A DNA stretch of 64,000 bases from Gammaproteobacteria bacterium (GTDB taxonomy: Bacteria; Pseudomonadota; Gammaproteobacteria; JAJPIJ01): contig JAJPIJ010000020.1 of assembly GCA_021324815.1 (NCBI GenBank), positions 1-64,000 of the forward strand, read 5' to 3'. Of this stretch, positions 49,518 to 58,580 are shown one piece after another. The notes beneath the pieces are model-generated. The model did not search any database. It saw only the letters and a list, made by a program, of their open reading frames with translations, and had not been told where the DNA came from. The first letter of the stretch is position 1, and the number at the start of each line of letters is the position of its first letter. Both the position numbers and the translations under genes were made by a program.

Positions 49518-50879
49518 ATGCGCGCATCGTCCGCCACTCGCACCCCGTTGCCCACATCCCGCGGCGCATTGTTGCTGGAGCAACTCGGTCAGTTGGAGCA
49601 GTCGCAATGGTGGTCTGTCGATCAATTGCGGGACTATCAATTCAAACAGATCCGGCGCCTGCTTCGGCACGCCTGGGAGACCGCACCGTTTTATCGGGAG
49701 CGACTGACAGCCGCGGGTTACGCGACCGGCGGTTCGTTCGACGGGACTGCCTGGCTTCGGCTGCCGCTGCTCACGCGGCGCGACATCCAGAGCGCCGGCG
49801 ATGCCATCCATAGCAATAACGCGCCGGCGAAACTCGGCCGTGTCACGGCGATCCAGACCTCCGGCACCACCGGTGAGCCGGTGACGGTGCGGCGCACCGA
49901 AGCGGATGCCCTGCTGTGGGAAGCGCTGACATTGCGCGATCACGCCTGGCATCGACGCGACTTCAAGGGAAGGCTCGCGGTGATCCGCGACAGCGTGGAC
50001 AGGGAGTTGGGGGAACCGCCGGAGGGTTCGGTTTTCGACAATTGGGGCCCGCCGGTCAGCGAGGTGGCCGTCACCGGCGCCGCCGGCGTGTTGAAGCCCA
50101 CGGACATCGAGACCCAGGCGCTGTGGCTTGCCGGATTCAACCCCGATTACCTGCTGACCTATCCCACCAATCTCAGGGCGTTGGCACGGCATTTCGCCGT
50201 CTCCGGCGAGCGATTGTCCAATCTGCGAGGCGTCAGGACCTTGAGTGAAACCATGCCGGCTGATCTGCGTGAATTATGCCGGGAAGTGTGGGGGGTGCCG
50301 CTGCACGACATGTACAGTTGCAAGGAACTCGGCTATCTGGCCCTGCAATGTCCGGAGGATGAAAAGCGGTACCACGTCATGGCGGAAACCGTGCTGGTGG
50401 AAATTCTTGATGATCAGGGCAGGCCGTGCGCGCCGGGGGAAATCGGCCGCGTCGTAGTCACCTCGCTGCATAATTACGCCACGCCGCTCATCCGCTATGA
50501 GCTGGGCGACTACGCCGAGGCGGGCCTCCCTTGCGCCTGCGGGCGGGGACTGCCAACGATCGAGCGCGTGCTTGGCCGCACCCGCAATCTGTTGGTCCTG
50601 CCCGATGGCCGGCGGCGGTGGGCGAGCATCAGTTTCAAGCAATACCCCGAGATCAGGATGGTGCGGCAGCATCAGCTCATCCAGCATTCGCTCAACGACA
50701 TCGAGGCGTGCCTGCGGATTGACGCCCCTCTGACCGCGACGCAGGAGGCGAGATTGCGCGAAATCATCCTTGAATCGCTGGGCCATCCGTTCCGGCTGAC
50801 ACTGACGTATTTTCGCAACGAAATCCCGAGAGGGCCGGGCGGCAAATTCGAGGAATTCATATCCCGCATCGCAAATTAG
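49518..50879 (+). CDS. PaaK-like adenylate-forming enzyme
   Basis: A 453-residue protein of the phenylacetate-CoA ligase/CapK group in the ANL superfamily. It has the phosphate loop TSGTTGEPV (about residues 115-123), YSCKELGYLALQCPE and GRVVVTSLHNYATPLIRYELGDYAE, and a shortened C-terminal lid. CapK-like members activate carboxylic acids in polysaccharide or lipid assembly. No partner pathway genes are adjacent, so the substrate is unassigned. Confidence 0.85.
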   Translation: MRASSATRTPLPTSRGALLLEQLGQLEQSQWWSVDQLRDYQFKQIRRLLRHAWETAPFYRERLTAAGYATGGSFDGTAWLRLPLLTRRDIQSAGDAIHSNNAPAKLGRVTAIQTSGTTGEPVTVRRTEADALLWEALTLRDHAWHRRDFKGRLAVIRDSVDRELGEPPEGSVFDNWGPPVSEVAVTGAAGVLKPTDIETQALWLAGFNPDYLLTYPTNLRALARHFAVSGERLSNLRGVRTLSETMPADLRELCREVWGVPLHDMYSCKELGYLALQCPEDEKRYHVMAETVLVEILDDQGRPCAPGEIGRVVVTSLHNYATPLIRYELGDYAEAGLPCACGRGLPTIERVLGRTRNLLVLPDGRRRWASISFKQYPEIRMVRQHQLIQHSLNDIEACLRIDAPLTATQEARLREIILESLGHPFRLTLTYFRNEIPRGPGGKFEEFISRIAN

Positions 50880-50910
50880 CGGCTGAACCTGGCGATAACC
50901 CGCCAACCCC

Positions 50911-50939
50911 TTGCCCAGATGAACGAATTGTAGTATTAA
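50911..50939 (+). promoter_or_regulatory. Candidate sigma-70 promoter of the inverse autotransporter gene
   Basis: TTGCCC (50911-50916) and TATTAA (50934-50939) are separated by 17 bp, in an AT-rich tract, giving a leader of about 95 nt. The leader holds a small hairpin (GGCAGCTGATGCC) and a strong GGGGGGAG ribosome binding site just before ATG 51041. Each hexamer matches 4 of 6 consensus positions. Confidence 0.4.
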
Positions 50940-51040
50940 ACCCTATAAAATAGCGAAGTTGTGGTATTTGTAAAACTAATGGGGACACGTGGCAGCTGAT
51001 GCCCTGAGGAATCAACAAATTTTTGACGGGGGGGAGATGA

Positions 51041-53599
51041 ATGAAATCACGCATTACCGGAGCCAAATCACCCGTTTCCCGCCATCCGCACCGATCACCT
51101 CGTTTCAAACGCGCCGCGCTGGCGCTGGCCATCACCTCGGCCATGGCGCCGATGGCGGTCCCGGCCTCCGAGTGGAACCGCAACATCGAAGTCTATCTGA
51201 TGCCCTCGACCCAGGGCCGGCTGCTGTATGGCGGTGCGCTGCTGCAACCCCTGTGGCAGGACAACAACTCGCTCTTCTACGGCGACCTGCGCGGCACCAT
51301 CACGCAGATGGACGGCAAGGACACCGAATTCAACTTCGGGCTGGGCTATCGCTGGCTCACCCCCAATCGCGACTGGATTTTGGGCGGCTATGCCGCCTTT
51401 GACACCCGTGACACCTTAAACGACAACCGCTTCAACCAGGTCACCTTCGGCGTGGAAGCCTTGGGCGACATGTATGACGCCCGTTTCAACTACTACGTGC
51501 CGGTTACAGACGAGAAGCGGCTGGACACCGCCCCGGACGGCGGCCTGTTTCAGGGCCACACCCTGTTTGCCAACGGCATTTTTGAAGAGGCCCTGCAGGG
51601 TTTCGACGGCGAGGTGGGCGTGCGCATTCCTTGGATCGACTTTGCCGAGACCCGCGCCTACATCGGCGGCTACCACTTTGACGGCAGCGTGACGCCCAAG
51701 GCCGCCGACGGCGTCAAGGGGCGCCTCGAAGTGCGGCTCATGCAGGACATCTCGCTGGGCGTCTCGGCGCAGTCCGACGACCTCTTCGGCGGCGAGACCA
51801 TGCTGCAGCTGCGCTACTCCTTCGGCTACCCCAACGTCAACCGCAAGCGCACCGTGCCCGAGCGCATGATCCAGTTTGTCGAGCGCGACGTCGACATCAA
51901 GGCCACCGACCGGTTGCCGCCGGTGCAGGGCCTGCATGGCGAATTCCACGGCATCGAATCCGCGAACGACGACTTGGGCCACAAGTCCACCATCTCGACC
52001 TCCGTGTTCCACATCGACAACACCGCGGCGGCGGGCGGCGACGGCAGTTTCGAGCATCCCTACAACACCGTGAACAGCTGCCTGGCCGGCGGCTGCGCGC
52101 AGATGGGGAGCTTCGTCTACGTCCATGCCGGCAACGGCACCAGCACCGGCTACAACGCCCTCTTCACCATGGCCAACAACCAGACCCTCTGGGGGCAGGG
52201 CTTCCCGCTCTTCGGCATCGGCGGCGACAGGTTCCCCATCCTGACCAACACGGGTGGCGACGTCATTCATCTCGCCAACAACAACGAAATCGCGGGCCTG
52301 CAAATCGACGGCGCCGAGGGCTCAGGCATCTTCGGCCAGAATGTCAGCGGCACCATCAGCATCCACAACAACAGATTCATCGATAATCACGGGCGTGGTG
52401 ATATCTTCATCTACAACAGTGTTGGCGCAGGTCAAACGCTCACTCAGAACTTGAGCATTAAAAACAACTTTTTTTATCACAAGACCAGCTCAGATAACGA
52501 CGTCTATTTGCATAATTCCGTCAGCGGCAATGGTCAGTTGACGCAAACGGTAGACATCGTTGGCAATACTTTCCTGGGCACCAACCTCAGTGGCAATGAT
52601 CCGTTGTATATACATAACAATACTGACGGTACCTCGAAGCTTACGCAGACGGTGAACATCACCGGCAACACCTTCAGTCACACCGGCGACAACGGCATCT
52701 ATCTCCATAATGAAGCTTATGATCACTCCACCCTGACCCAAGTGGCCAATATCACCAATAACAGCATTACCAACGCCAATGACCATGGCATCAAGATAAT
52801 CGATATAGCCAAATACAACGCCGTAATCTCGCAGACTTCGACAATCACCGGCAACACCATAAGCGGCAACGGGGAAAGGGGTATTTTTGTCTACAATAAG
52901 GCGTATAACGACGGCGGGCATATTACCCAGACACTCACGATCGCCAATAACACCATTACCAACAATCATTACAGCGGTATATATCTCAAGAATCGTGCTT
53001 ATTACCACGGCAGCATCACGCAGACCGTCAGCATCAGTAACAACACCATCAGCGGCAATGTCCTCAACGGCATTTTTGTCTATAACAGGGCTTTCTATAG
53101 GTCTGGCGGCGGTACAATCGGCCAGACTTTGAATATTGCCAACAACACCATCACCAATAACGGCAGAAATGGCATTTATTTCCATAATAAGGCCGGCTAT
53201 GCCAGCGTGGTGACCCAGATGGCGACCCTCAGCAACAATACCATCACCGGCAACACCCGCAACGGCATATACCTTCACAACTATGCCTATGACGGTGGCC
53301 GTATCACCCAAACTGCCACGCTCGCCGGTAATACCATCAGCGGCAATGGCCGAAATGGCATATACCTCCACAACTATGCCAGCAATTCCGCGATCGCAAC
53401 CCAAACTGTGGACTTGAGTGGTGGCGGCAACGTTGTGACCAACAACTCGCAATACGGTGTCAAGATCATAAACAACTATAGCGGCGGCACTACCATTCAA
53501 ACCGTCAACCTCAAGGGCAGCACCATCAGCGGCAACAATGGTGGTGGCCAGCAGGTATACTACAACGGCGTTCCCACGCAGACCGTCACTCTGCCTTGA
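51041..53599 (+). CDS. Inverse autotransporter with beta-helical repeat passenger
   Basis: An 852-residue outer-membrane protein. A signal segment (about 22-43) precedes an intimin/invasin-type inverse autotransporter beta-domain (about 45-285: FNFGLGYRWL, WILGGYAAFDTRDTLNDNRFNQVTFG, FNYYVPV). From about 320 a right-handed parallel beta-helix follows. Its last half is built of near-identical repeats of about 31 residues, each with ITQT, a hydrophobic strand, NNTITNN and GIYLHN. It has its own promoter and a terminator downstream. Ig-like invasin domains are absent; the passenger resembles NosD/pectate-lyase-type repeats. Likely an adhesin. Confidence 0.85.
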   Translation: MKSRITGAKSPVSRHPHRSPRFKRAALALAITSAMAPMAVPASEWNRNIEVYLMPSTQGRLLYGGALLQPLWQDNNSLFYGDLRGTITQMDGKDTEFNFGLGYRWLTPNRDWILGGYAAFDTRDTLNDNRFNQVTFGVEALGDMYDARFNYYVPVTDEKRLDTAPDGGLFQGHTLFANGIFEEALQGFDGEVGVRIPWIDFAETRAYIGGYHFDGSVTPKAADGVKGRLEVRLMQDISLGVSAQSDDLFGGETMLQLRYSFGYPNVNRKRTVPERMIQFVERDVDIKATDRLPPVQGLHGEFHGIESANDDLGHKSTISTSVFHIDNTAAAGGDGSFEHPYNTVNSCLAGGCAQMGSFVYVHAGNGTSTGYNALFTMANNQTLWGQGFPLFGIGGDRFPILTNTGGDVIHLANNNEIAGLQIDGAEGSGIFGQNVSGTISIHNNRFIDNHGRGDIFIYNSVGAGQTLTQNLSIKNNFFYHKTSSDNDVYLHNSVSGNGQLTQTVDIVGNTFLGTNLSGNDPLYIHNNTDGTSKLTQTVNITGNTFSHTGDNGIYLHNEAYDHSTLTQVANITNNSITNANDHGIKIIDIAKYNAVISQTSTITGNTISGNGERGIFVYNKAYNDGGHITQTLTIANNTITNNHYSGIYLKNRAYYHGSITQTVSISNNTISGNVLNGIFVYNRAFYRSGGGTIGQTLNIANNTITNNGRNGIYFHNKAGYASVVTQMATLSNNTITGNTRNGIYLHNYAYDGGRITQTATLAGNTISGNGRNGIYLHNYASNSAIATQTVDLSGGGNVVTNNSQYGVKIINNYSGGTTIQTVNLKGSTISGNNGGGQQVYYNGVPTQTVTLP

Positions 53600-53654
53600 T
53601 GGCTTGGTGATTACCCACTAAGTCTTTATACATACGCGCTTCGGCGCTGATTCG

Positions 53655-53685
53655 AAAACCCCGCCCCTACACGGCGGGGTTTTTA
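53655..53685 (+). terminator. Rho-independent terminator of the inverse autotransporter gene
   Basis: AACCCCGCC (53657-53665) pairs with GGCGGGGTT (53673-53681) across a 7-nt loop; a T run follows and an A run precedes. It is 55 bp after the stop codon. Confidence 0.9.
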
Positions 53686-53690
53686 TTCGA

Positions 53691-53743
53691 GTCGTCATTC
53701 CGGCAGGCTATGCCGGAACGACGTCCGTGTCGGAATGACGACT
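53691..53743. repeat. CGTCATTCC-type palindromic repeat
   Basis: GTCGTCATTCCG (53691-53702) and CGGAATGACGAC (53731-53742) are inverted copies, with a shorter inner stem GGCA/TGCC around 53702-53715. It resembles the widespread CGTCATTCC intergenic repeat. Traces of the same type are present near 18700-18800. Its right end supplies the stop codon region of the adjacent minus-strand fusion gene (stop at 53744-53742). Confidence 0.7.
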
Positions 53744-55598
53744 AGGCGTTCAAATTGCGCAGTTGCTCCGCCAGCGCGGCGACGTCGGGCAGGACGCGCT
53801 CAATCTCGGCCTCGTTCTTGCGCCACTTGTCGGTGTCCGGCGGCGTCAGCGTGTAGCGCGAATTGGGCAGGGTCCTGGAAGTGACCTCCTCCATGCGCGG
53901 GCCGAAGGGGATTTCAACAAACGCGCACAGACGCTGGATTTGCCCGCGGGGATCATCCAGCAAATCCTCGTAGCGCAGGCTGCACCAGTCGGAAGCCGGC
54001 AGATCGGCCAGATCATCGAGGATTTGCTGGTTGACCAGCAGCCACTGGCGCGCGGCGATCTCCTCCAGCGGTTTGCCGTTCAGTTCGCGCCAGCCCGGGA
54101 TGAGCAACATTGACCAGCGCAGCGGGCCCGTCCAGCCCGGCAGTTGGGGGTAGGTCACGAATTTCCCGGAACGCCACGCCTCCATGATGCTGCTGATGTT
54201 GGCGCGCGGCTCGCGATGCAAAAAGATGAAGCGCGCATCGGGAAACACAGTCTTGAGGAAGGGGATGCGCAGGGCGTTTTTGGGCGTTTTCTCCAGGAAT
54301 CGCACCGCCGCGTTCCGCTCCGGCGGCCGTTTGCCCTCCGCGTCGCGCAGATGGGCCGTGAAGTTCGCGCGCAACACCCGCGCGGACTCCGGAGTCGCGT
54401 CCGCCGCCGTCAGCCGGTTGGAATGAAATTGATTGGCGGCGGGATCCAGTCCAGCAATGCCCTCGATGAGTTCGTGGCTCTCGCCGCCGACGGTCCACAA
54501 GGCGCGATTGTTCGCCAGCGTTTCGAACAGCAGCGTGCTGCCGGAGCGCGGCGCGGCGACGATGAAGACGGGGCGGTCGAACATCAGGCCAGGCCGGGTG
54601 GCCGCCGGCGATGATTCCGTCGCCGTGCGCGGGGCAGCGCGGGCGGACGAGGTGTTGAGCGCCGCGCCGAGGCGGGAACGCAGGATGCTCAGCGCCGTCA
54701 GGCCGTTGCTGGCGACGGCGAGATCCCCGGGGATGCGTTCGGCCTGTTGCAGGGATTCCTCGATGAGCTTGCGGTACAACGGCCAGCCCGAGGCCTCCCC
54801 GCCGTGCAGCGACCAGATCGTGCGCCACTGCCGGCGGAAACGATCGAGTATGGCGATGAAGGTCGTCGCGCGGACATTGTCGCGCGCCGCGCCCGCGCGC
54901 AGATCGTCGGCAAGCTCGCCGAGCAGCAGATCGACCTCCGCCGGCGCCATCACCACCGGCGCGTTGTAACGCTCGGTTGGAAACGCGGGCGCGGCGCCCT
55001 CGTGATAGGCGATCAAGCGCGGTTCGATGCCGAGGCCGTGCGACGGATCGAATGGCCGCTCGGCCTGGTTGACCAGCTCCCAGAAGGCGGCGGAACCGGT
55101 GGTGTCGAAGACGAGGTGGATGCGGGTGATCGCCGCCGGATTGATGACCTTGTGCTGCCGCCAGTTGTCGAAGACCCAGGCCTCGCCCGGCGCCATGTGC
55201 ACGTCGCGCCCGTTGCACCAGAAGCGCACCGAGGGATCGGTGACGATTGGGATGTGCACCCGCACGCGATCGTGCCAGTAGTAGTGGATGTCGCTGTGTT
55301 GCGAGACCTCGCTTTTCGGGCCCAGCCGCATGAGACGGGAGCGGCCGATGACCGTGTTGAAGGAGGCCAGAATCTGGCGGATGTAGGGACAGCGATCCAG
55401 TTTGTCCGTGGGGAGCATCGGGCCTTCCATGTCATCGTTCTGTCCGCCATGCGCGGAGACCAGCACCATGGCGGTGTTGCCTTCGAAACCCTGCGGGTGC
55501 GCGCGCCATTCCTCCTCGGTGAAGGCGGCGGCCTCCTGCGCGAGGCGGGCGACGTCGAATCGCAGCGGCAGTTTGTAGAACTCCGAGGGCAGCTTCAT
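53742..55598 (-). CDS. Aspartyl/asparaginyl beta-hydroxylase-sulfotransferase fusion
   Basis: A 618-residue protein with two catalytic parts. Residues about 40-170 match Asp/Asn beta-hydroxylase: iron ligands His101 and Asp103 in QHSDIHYYW, His149 in NWRQHKVIN and Arg159 for 2-oxoglutarate. Residues about 340-600 form a PAPS sulfotransferase with the 5'-phosphosulfate loop AAPRSGSTLLFETL (350-355). No signal peptide. Both halves look intact. It is second in a two-gene unit, 7 bp after the cysteine-rich protein gene, and near a divergent TPR-sulfotransferase gene. Acceptor unknown; both domain types can modify protein or small-molecule substrates. Confidence 0.85.
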   Translation of the reverse strand: MKLPSEFYKLPLRFDVARLAQEAAAFTEEEWRAHPQGFEGNTAMVLVSAHGGQNDDMEGPMLPTDKLDRCPYIRQILASFNTVIGRSRLMRLGPKSEVSQHSDIHYYWHDRVRVHIPIVTDPSVRFWCNGRDVHMAPGEAWVFDNWRQHKVINPAAITRIHLVFDTTGSAAFWELVNQAERPFDPSHGLGIEPRLIAYHEGAAPAFPTERYNAPVVMAPAEVDLLLGELADDLRAGAARDNVRATTFIAILDRFRRQWRTIWSLHGGEASGWPLYRKLIEESLQQAERIPGDLAVASNGLTALSILRSRLGAALNTSSARAAPRTATESSPAATRPGLMFDRPVFIVAAPRSGSTLLFETLANNRALWTVGGESHELIEGIAGLDPAANQFHSNRLTAADATPESARVLRANFTAHLRDAEGKRPPERNAAVRFLEKTPKNALRIPFLKTVFPDARFIFLHREPRANISSIMEAWRSGKFVTYPQLPGWTGPLRWSMLLIPGWRELNGKPLEEIAARQWLLVNQQILDDLADLPASDWCSLRYEDLLDDPRGQIQRLCAFVEIPFGPRMEEVTSRTLPNSRYTLTPPDTDKWRKNEAEIERVLPDVAALAEQLRNLNA

Positions 55599-55605
55599 GG
55601 GCGGA

Positions 55606-56346
55606 TCAGTAGCCGGTCAGCCCCTTGGAGCGCAGCAGTTTGAAGCGGGTAAAGCCCATCTCCACGAACCGTTTGACATCGAAGTCAAGCATGCCGAGCT
55701 GCGGCCGCGCCAGCAGCGGCTGCGAGCACTTGAATTCGGCCTCCCCCGTGTACTTGTTCATCTTCGAGAAACTCACGTAGCAGAGCTTGAGCGGGCAGTT
55801 GTAGGCACAGCCGCCGTTGGCGAAAAGACGGATGCGATTTTTCGCCGGGACCGCCTCAAGAAAGGCCAGATTGGTGTTCAGGTGCATGGGCAGCACCACC
55901 GTGTCGTAGATTTCGAGCGCCCGCGCCACCTCGTCATGGGTGCGAATGTCCTTGATCACGCTGGCCTCGATGGAATAACGCGGGAAGTCGGCGCGCAGCC
56001 GGCCGGCGAGTTTGTCGTTGACCACGACCACGGCGTTGCCCTGCTCGTGATATTTCTCCAGCAAGGGGAGGTTGTCCTCGTATTCCCGGTCGGAGATGAA
56101 ATGATTGCTGAGGGGCAGCTTCAGGCCGATGCCGCGCCGCCGCAGCTCGGTCACGTCCGCATCGGAGAGCTCCGGCTCGGCGAAGGCGCGGCCGCCGTAT
56201 AGCGTCGAGCGCTCGACGAACCCGAATACGGTGTCGATATCCGCATCCGCCAAGTCGGTGAAATGGGAGGACAGGAACCGGCCAACCGGCTCGGCCGCGG
56301 TTTTGCCGCGACAGGATACCGAATAGGTGATTCTCGCAGCTGACAT
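55606..56346 (-). CDS. U32-like TIM-barrel protein with a four-cysteine motif
   Basis: A 246-residue soluble protein. Alternating hydrophobic strands and helices (GIGLKLPLSNHF, AVVVVNDKLAG, IEASVIKDI, YDTVVLPMHLNTNL) suggest a barrel fold similar to peptidase U32 proteins. The segment NGGCAYNCPLKLCYV has Cys180, Cys184 and Cys189, and Cys207 follows in FKCSQP; together they could hold an iron-sulfur cluster or zinc. The C-terminal GFTRFKLLRSKGLTGY follows. I do not assign a function. It is translated before the hydroxylase-sulfotransferase fusion, suggesting a joint pathway. Start MSAARITY (56346) chosen. Confidence 0.65.
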   Translation of the reverse strand: MSAARITYSVSCRGKTAAEPVGRFLSSHFTDLADADIDTVFGFVERSTLYGGRAFAEPELSDADVTELRRRGIGLKLPLSNHFISDREYEDNLPLLEKYHEQGNAVVVVNDKLAGRLRADFPRYSIEASVIKDIRTHDEVARALEIYDTVVLPMHLNTNLAFLEAVPAKNRIRLFANGGCAYNCPLKLCYVSFSKMNKYTGEAEFKCSQPLLARPQLGMLDFDVKRFVEMGFTRFKLLRSKGLTGY

Positions 56347-56410
56347 CCCGATCCCCCGGCGGCGGGTTATACTTGAGGGCACCCATCAATAGTATCAAGG
56401 CGTAAATCCG

Positions 56411-58243
56411 TTGGCGACACCGAATCCCAGCACCCGCCCCGCGCCTGCGCGCAACGAGGCCTGCGCCTGCGACAGCGGCCTGAAGCACAAGCACTGCTGC
56501 GGCCAGATCACGCTGTCGCTGCCGCGACCGGCCGAGGTCGCGCAACTGGAGCCGTTGTACCGCGAGGTGCAGGCGGCGTTCGAGCGGGGCCAATGGGCCG
56601 CGGCGGCGGAGGGTTGCATTCGGATTTTAAGCGAGGCGCCGGGCCACGTACGTTCCCTGCGGCTGCTGTACCTCATCCGCAGGCAGGAGGGCCGGCTGCC
56701 CGCCGCCGAGGCGCTGTGCCGGCGGCTGGTGACGCTGCTGCCCGCCGACGACTGGGCGGCCTGCGAACTGTCGCTGATGCTCTACGAGCGCCGCGAGTTC
56801 GAGGAGGCGGAGAAACACGCCCGCAACGGCGTGCGCCTCAACCCCGACAACGCCCAGGCCCACAACCTGATGGGCATGATCCTGACCGACACCCACCGGC
56901 TGCTGCCCGGCGAGTTCCATTACCGCAAGGCGCTGGAACTGCACGGGCCGGTCGGCAAGCTGTGCGCCAATTTCGGTTTGAACCTCAAGAACCAGGGCAA
57001 GCTCGAGGAGGCCGAGCAGTGGTACCGGAAGGCCATCGAGATGGAGCCGGACAACATCGAAAGCCGCCTGGGGTTCGCGCGCCTGAAGGAGGTCGCCAAG
57101 GACATCAAGGGCGCCATGGCGCTGACCGACGCCGTGACGCCGCAAACGTCCGGCCTGCACCTGACGCGCGCCACGCTGCTGCGGCGCTCGAAAAAATACG
57201 ACGAGGCGCTCTCGGAGCTGGACAAGGTCGAGGCCCCGGTCAAGGAGGGCAGCGCGGGCTACTGGTACGAGCGCGGCGAGCTGCTCGACAAGATGGAGCG
57301 CTATGACGAGGCCTTCGCCGCGTTTGCTCGGGCCAACGAGATCGTGCGCCAGTCGCCCAATCGCGCCTATGACCGGGAGCGGTCGGACCAGCTCGCGCTG
57401 CGATTGAAGAATTTCTTCGTGCGCTGGCGGGTGGACAAGCTCCCGCGCGGCGTGCGCGGCGGGCACGAACCCGCCGGCCCCGTCTTCGTCGTCGGTTTCC
57501 CGCGCTCGGGGACGACCATGATTGAACAGATGCTGACCTCGCACCCGCAGATCAGCGCCGGCGACGAGCTGCCGTTCATCTGGGACCTGACCCGCGTGGC
57601 GCCGAAGATCCTGAACAGCGATTTGTTCTATCCGGAGTGCTTGGCCGATCTCTGGTTCGGCGACAACCAGGTGGCGCTGGAGACGTTCCGCGATTTTTAC
57701 CTCAAGAACACGCGCCAGCTCGGCATCATCCGGCCGGGTGTGCCGTACTTTACCGACAAGATGCCGCTCAATGAAACCAATCTCGGGTTCATCCACCTGC
57801 TGTTTCCGGAGGCGCCGGTCGTGCACTTGATCCGCCATCCGCTGGACATCGTGCTGTCCTGCTTCTTCAACGATCTCACCCACGGCAACAACTGCTCCTA
57901 CGGCCTCGACACGGCGGCGGAGCACTTTGTCTTGATCCGCGATCTGGTCGATCACTACCTCGACAACATGAACATCAAGTATCTGCCCGTCAAGTACGAG
58001 GAGGTGGTGGCCAATCCGGAATCAGAGTGCCGCAAATTGCTCGAATTCGTGGGCGTGGAGTGGGACCCGCGCTGCCTCGCCTTCCATGAAAACCAGCGCT
58101 ATGCGCGCACGGCAAGCTACGCCCAGGTCACGGAAAAACTCTATACGCGCTCCGTTTATCGTCACCGCCATTATCTGAAACACCTCGAGGGCATCATCCC
58201 CGTCTTGCAGCCCGTGTGCGAGCGCCTGGGCTATTCCATTTGA
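56411..58243 (+). CDS. SEC-C/TPR sulfotransferase
   Basis: A 610-residue protein starting at TTG 56411. Residues about 14-31 form a SEC-C zinc motif (RNEACACDSGLKHKHCCG). TPR-like helices (residues about 40-330, for example AEEWYRKAIEMEPDN-type units) follow, then a sulfotransferase domain with PAPS loop VVGFPRSGTTMIEQML (about 362-377) and IRHPLDIVLSCF (3'-phosphate binding). The architecture is related to tyrosylprotein sulfotransferase-like enzymes. The SEC-C motif is usual in proteins that contact ribosomes or SecB-type partners, so a protein substrate is possible. Divergent from the cysteine-protein gene (64 bp). Confidence 0.85.
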   Translation: MATPNPSTRPAPARNEACACDSGLKHKHCCGQITLSLPRPAEVAQLEPLYREVQAAFERGQWAAAAEGCIRILSEAPGHVRSLRLLYLIRRQEGRLPAAEALCRRLVTLLPADDWAACELSLMLYERREFEEAEKHARNGVRLNPDNAQAHNLMGMILTDTHRLLPGEFHYRKALELHGPVGKLCANFGLNLKNQGKLEEAEQWYRKAIEMEPDNIESRLGFARLKEVAKDIKGAMALTDAVTPQTSGLHLTRATLLRRSKKYDEALSELDKVEAPVKEGSAGYWYERGELLDKMERYDEAFAAFARANEIVRQSPNRAYDRERSDQLALRLKNFFVRWRVDKLPRGVRGGHEPAGPVFVVGFPRSGTTMIEQMLTSHPQISAGDELPFIWDLTRVAPKILNSDLFYPECLADLWFGDNQVALETFRDFYLKNTRQLGIIRPGVPYFTDKMPLNETNLGFIHLLFPEAPVVHLIRHPLDIVLSCFFNDLTHGNNCSYGLDTAAEHFVLIRDLVDHYLDNMNIKYLPVKYEEVVANPESECRKLLEFVGVEWDPRCLAFHENQRYARTASYAQVTEKLYTRSVYRHRHYLKHLEGIIPVLQPVCERLGYSI

Positions 58244-58263
58244 TGGCAGGCGCGGGCCCCGGC

Positions 58264-58524
58264 CTATTTCAGCAGCGGGTGATCCTTCGGCAGTTGCCGC
58301 GCGTACCACATGGCCAGCCGGCGCCGCATCGATTGCTGCGAAACCTGCTCCTCCGGCATCGGCGGGATGACCTTGTCGTGGACCAGCAGCCGGTAGATGT
58401 AAAGAATTTTGTCGCTGACTGAATCCGCCGGCTCAAACACGACGGCGCCGCGGCCCTCGGCGTACCGCACGCCGGCCTGGATCGCGGCCTTGACGAGCTC
58501 CGCCTCGTGCTTCAATTTGCCCAT
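58264..58524 (-). CDS. DUF5062 family protein
   Basis: An 86-residue soluble protein with the family opening KLKHEAELVKAAIQAGVRYAEGRG, then YIYRLLVHDKVIPPMPEEQVS, the core of DUF5062. These short proteins are found in gammaproteobacteria; function is unknown. It converges on the TPR-sulfotransferase gene 20 bp away and lies 57 bp downstream of the coiled-coil protein gene, possibly co-transcribed. Confidence 0.75.
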   Translation of the reverse strand: MGKLKHEAELVKAAIQAGVRYAEGRGAVVFEPADSVSDKILYIYRLLVHDKVIPPMPEEQVSQQSMRRRLAMWYARQLPKDHPLLK

Positions 58525-58580
58525 GACAATTCCCCGCGCGACGGGGCCGCTTCCCGGAAATCCGCGGGCGTCCCGATCGG

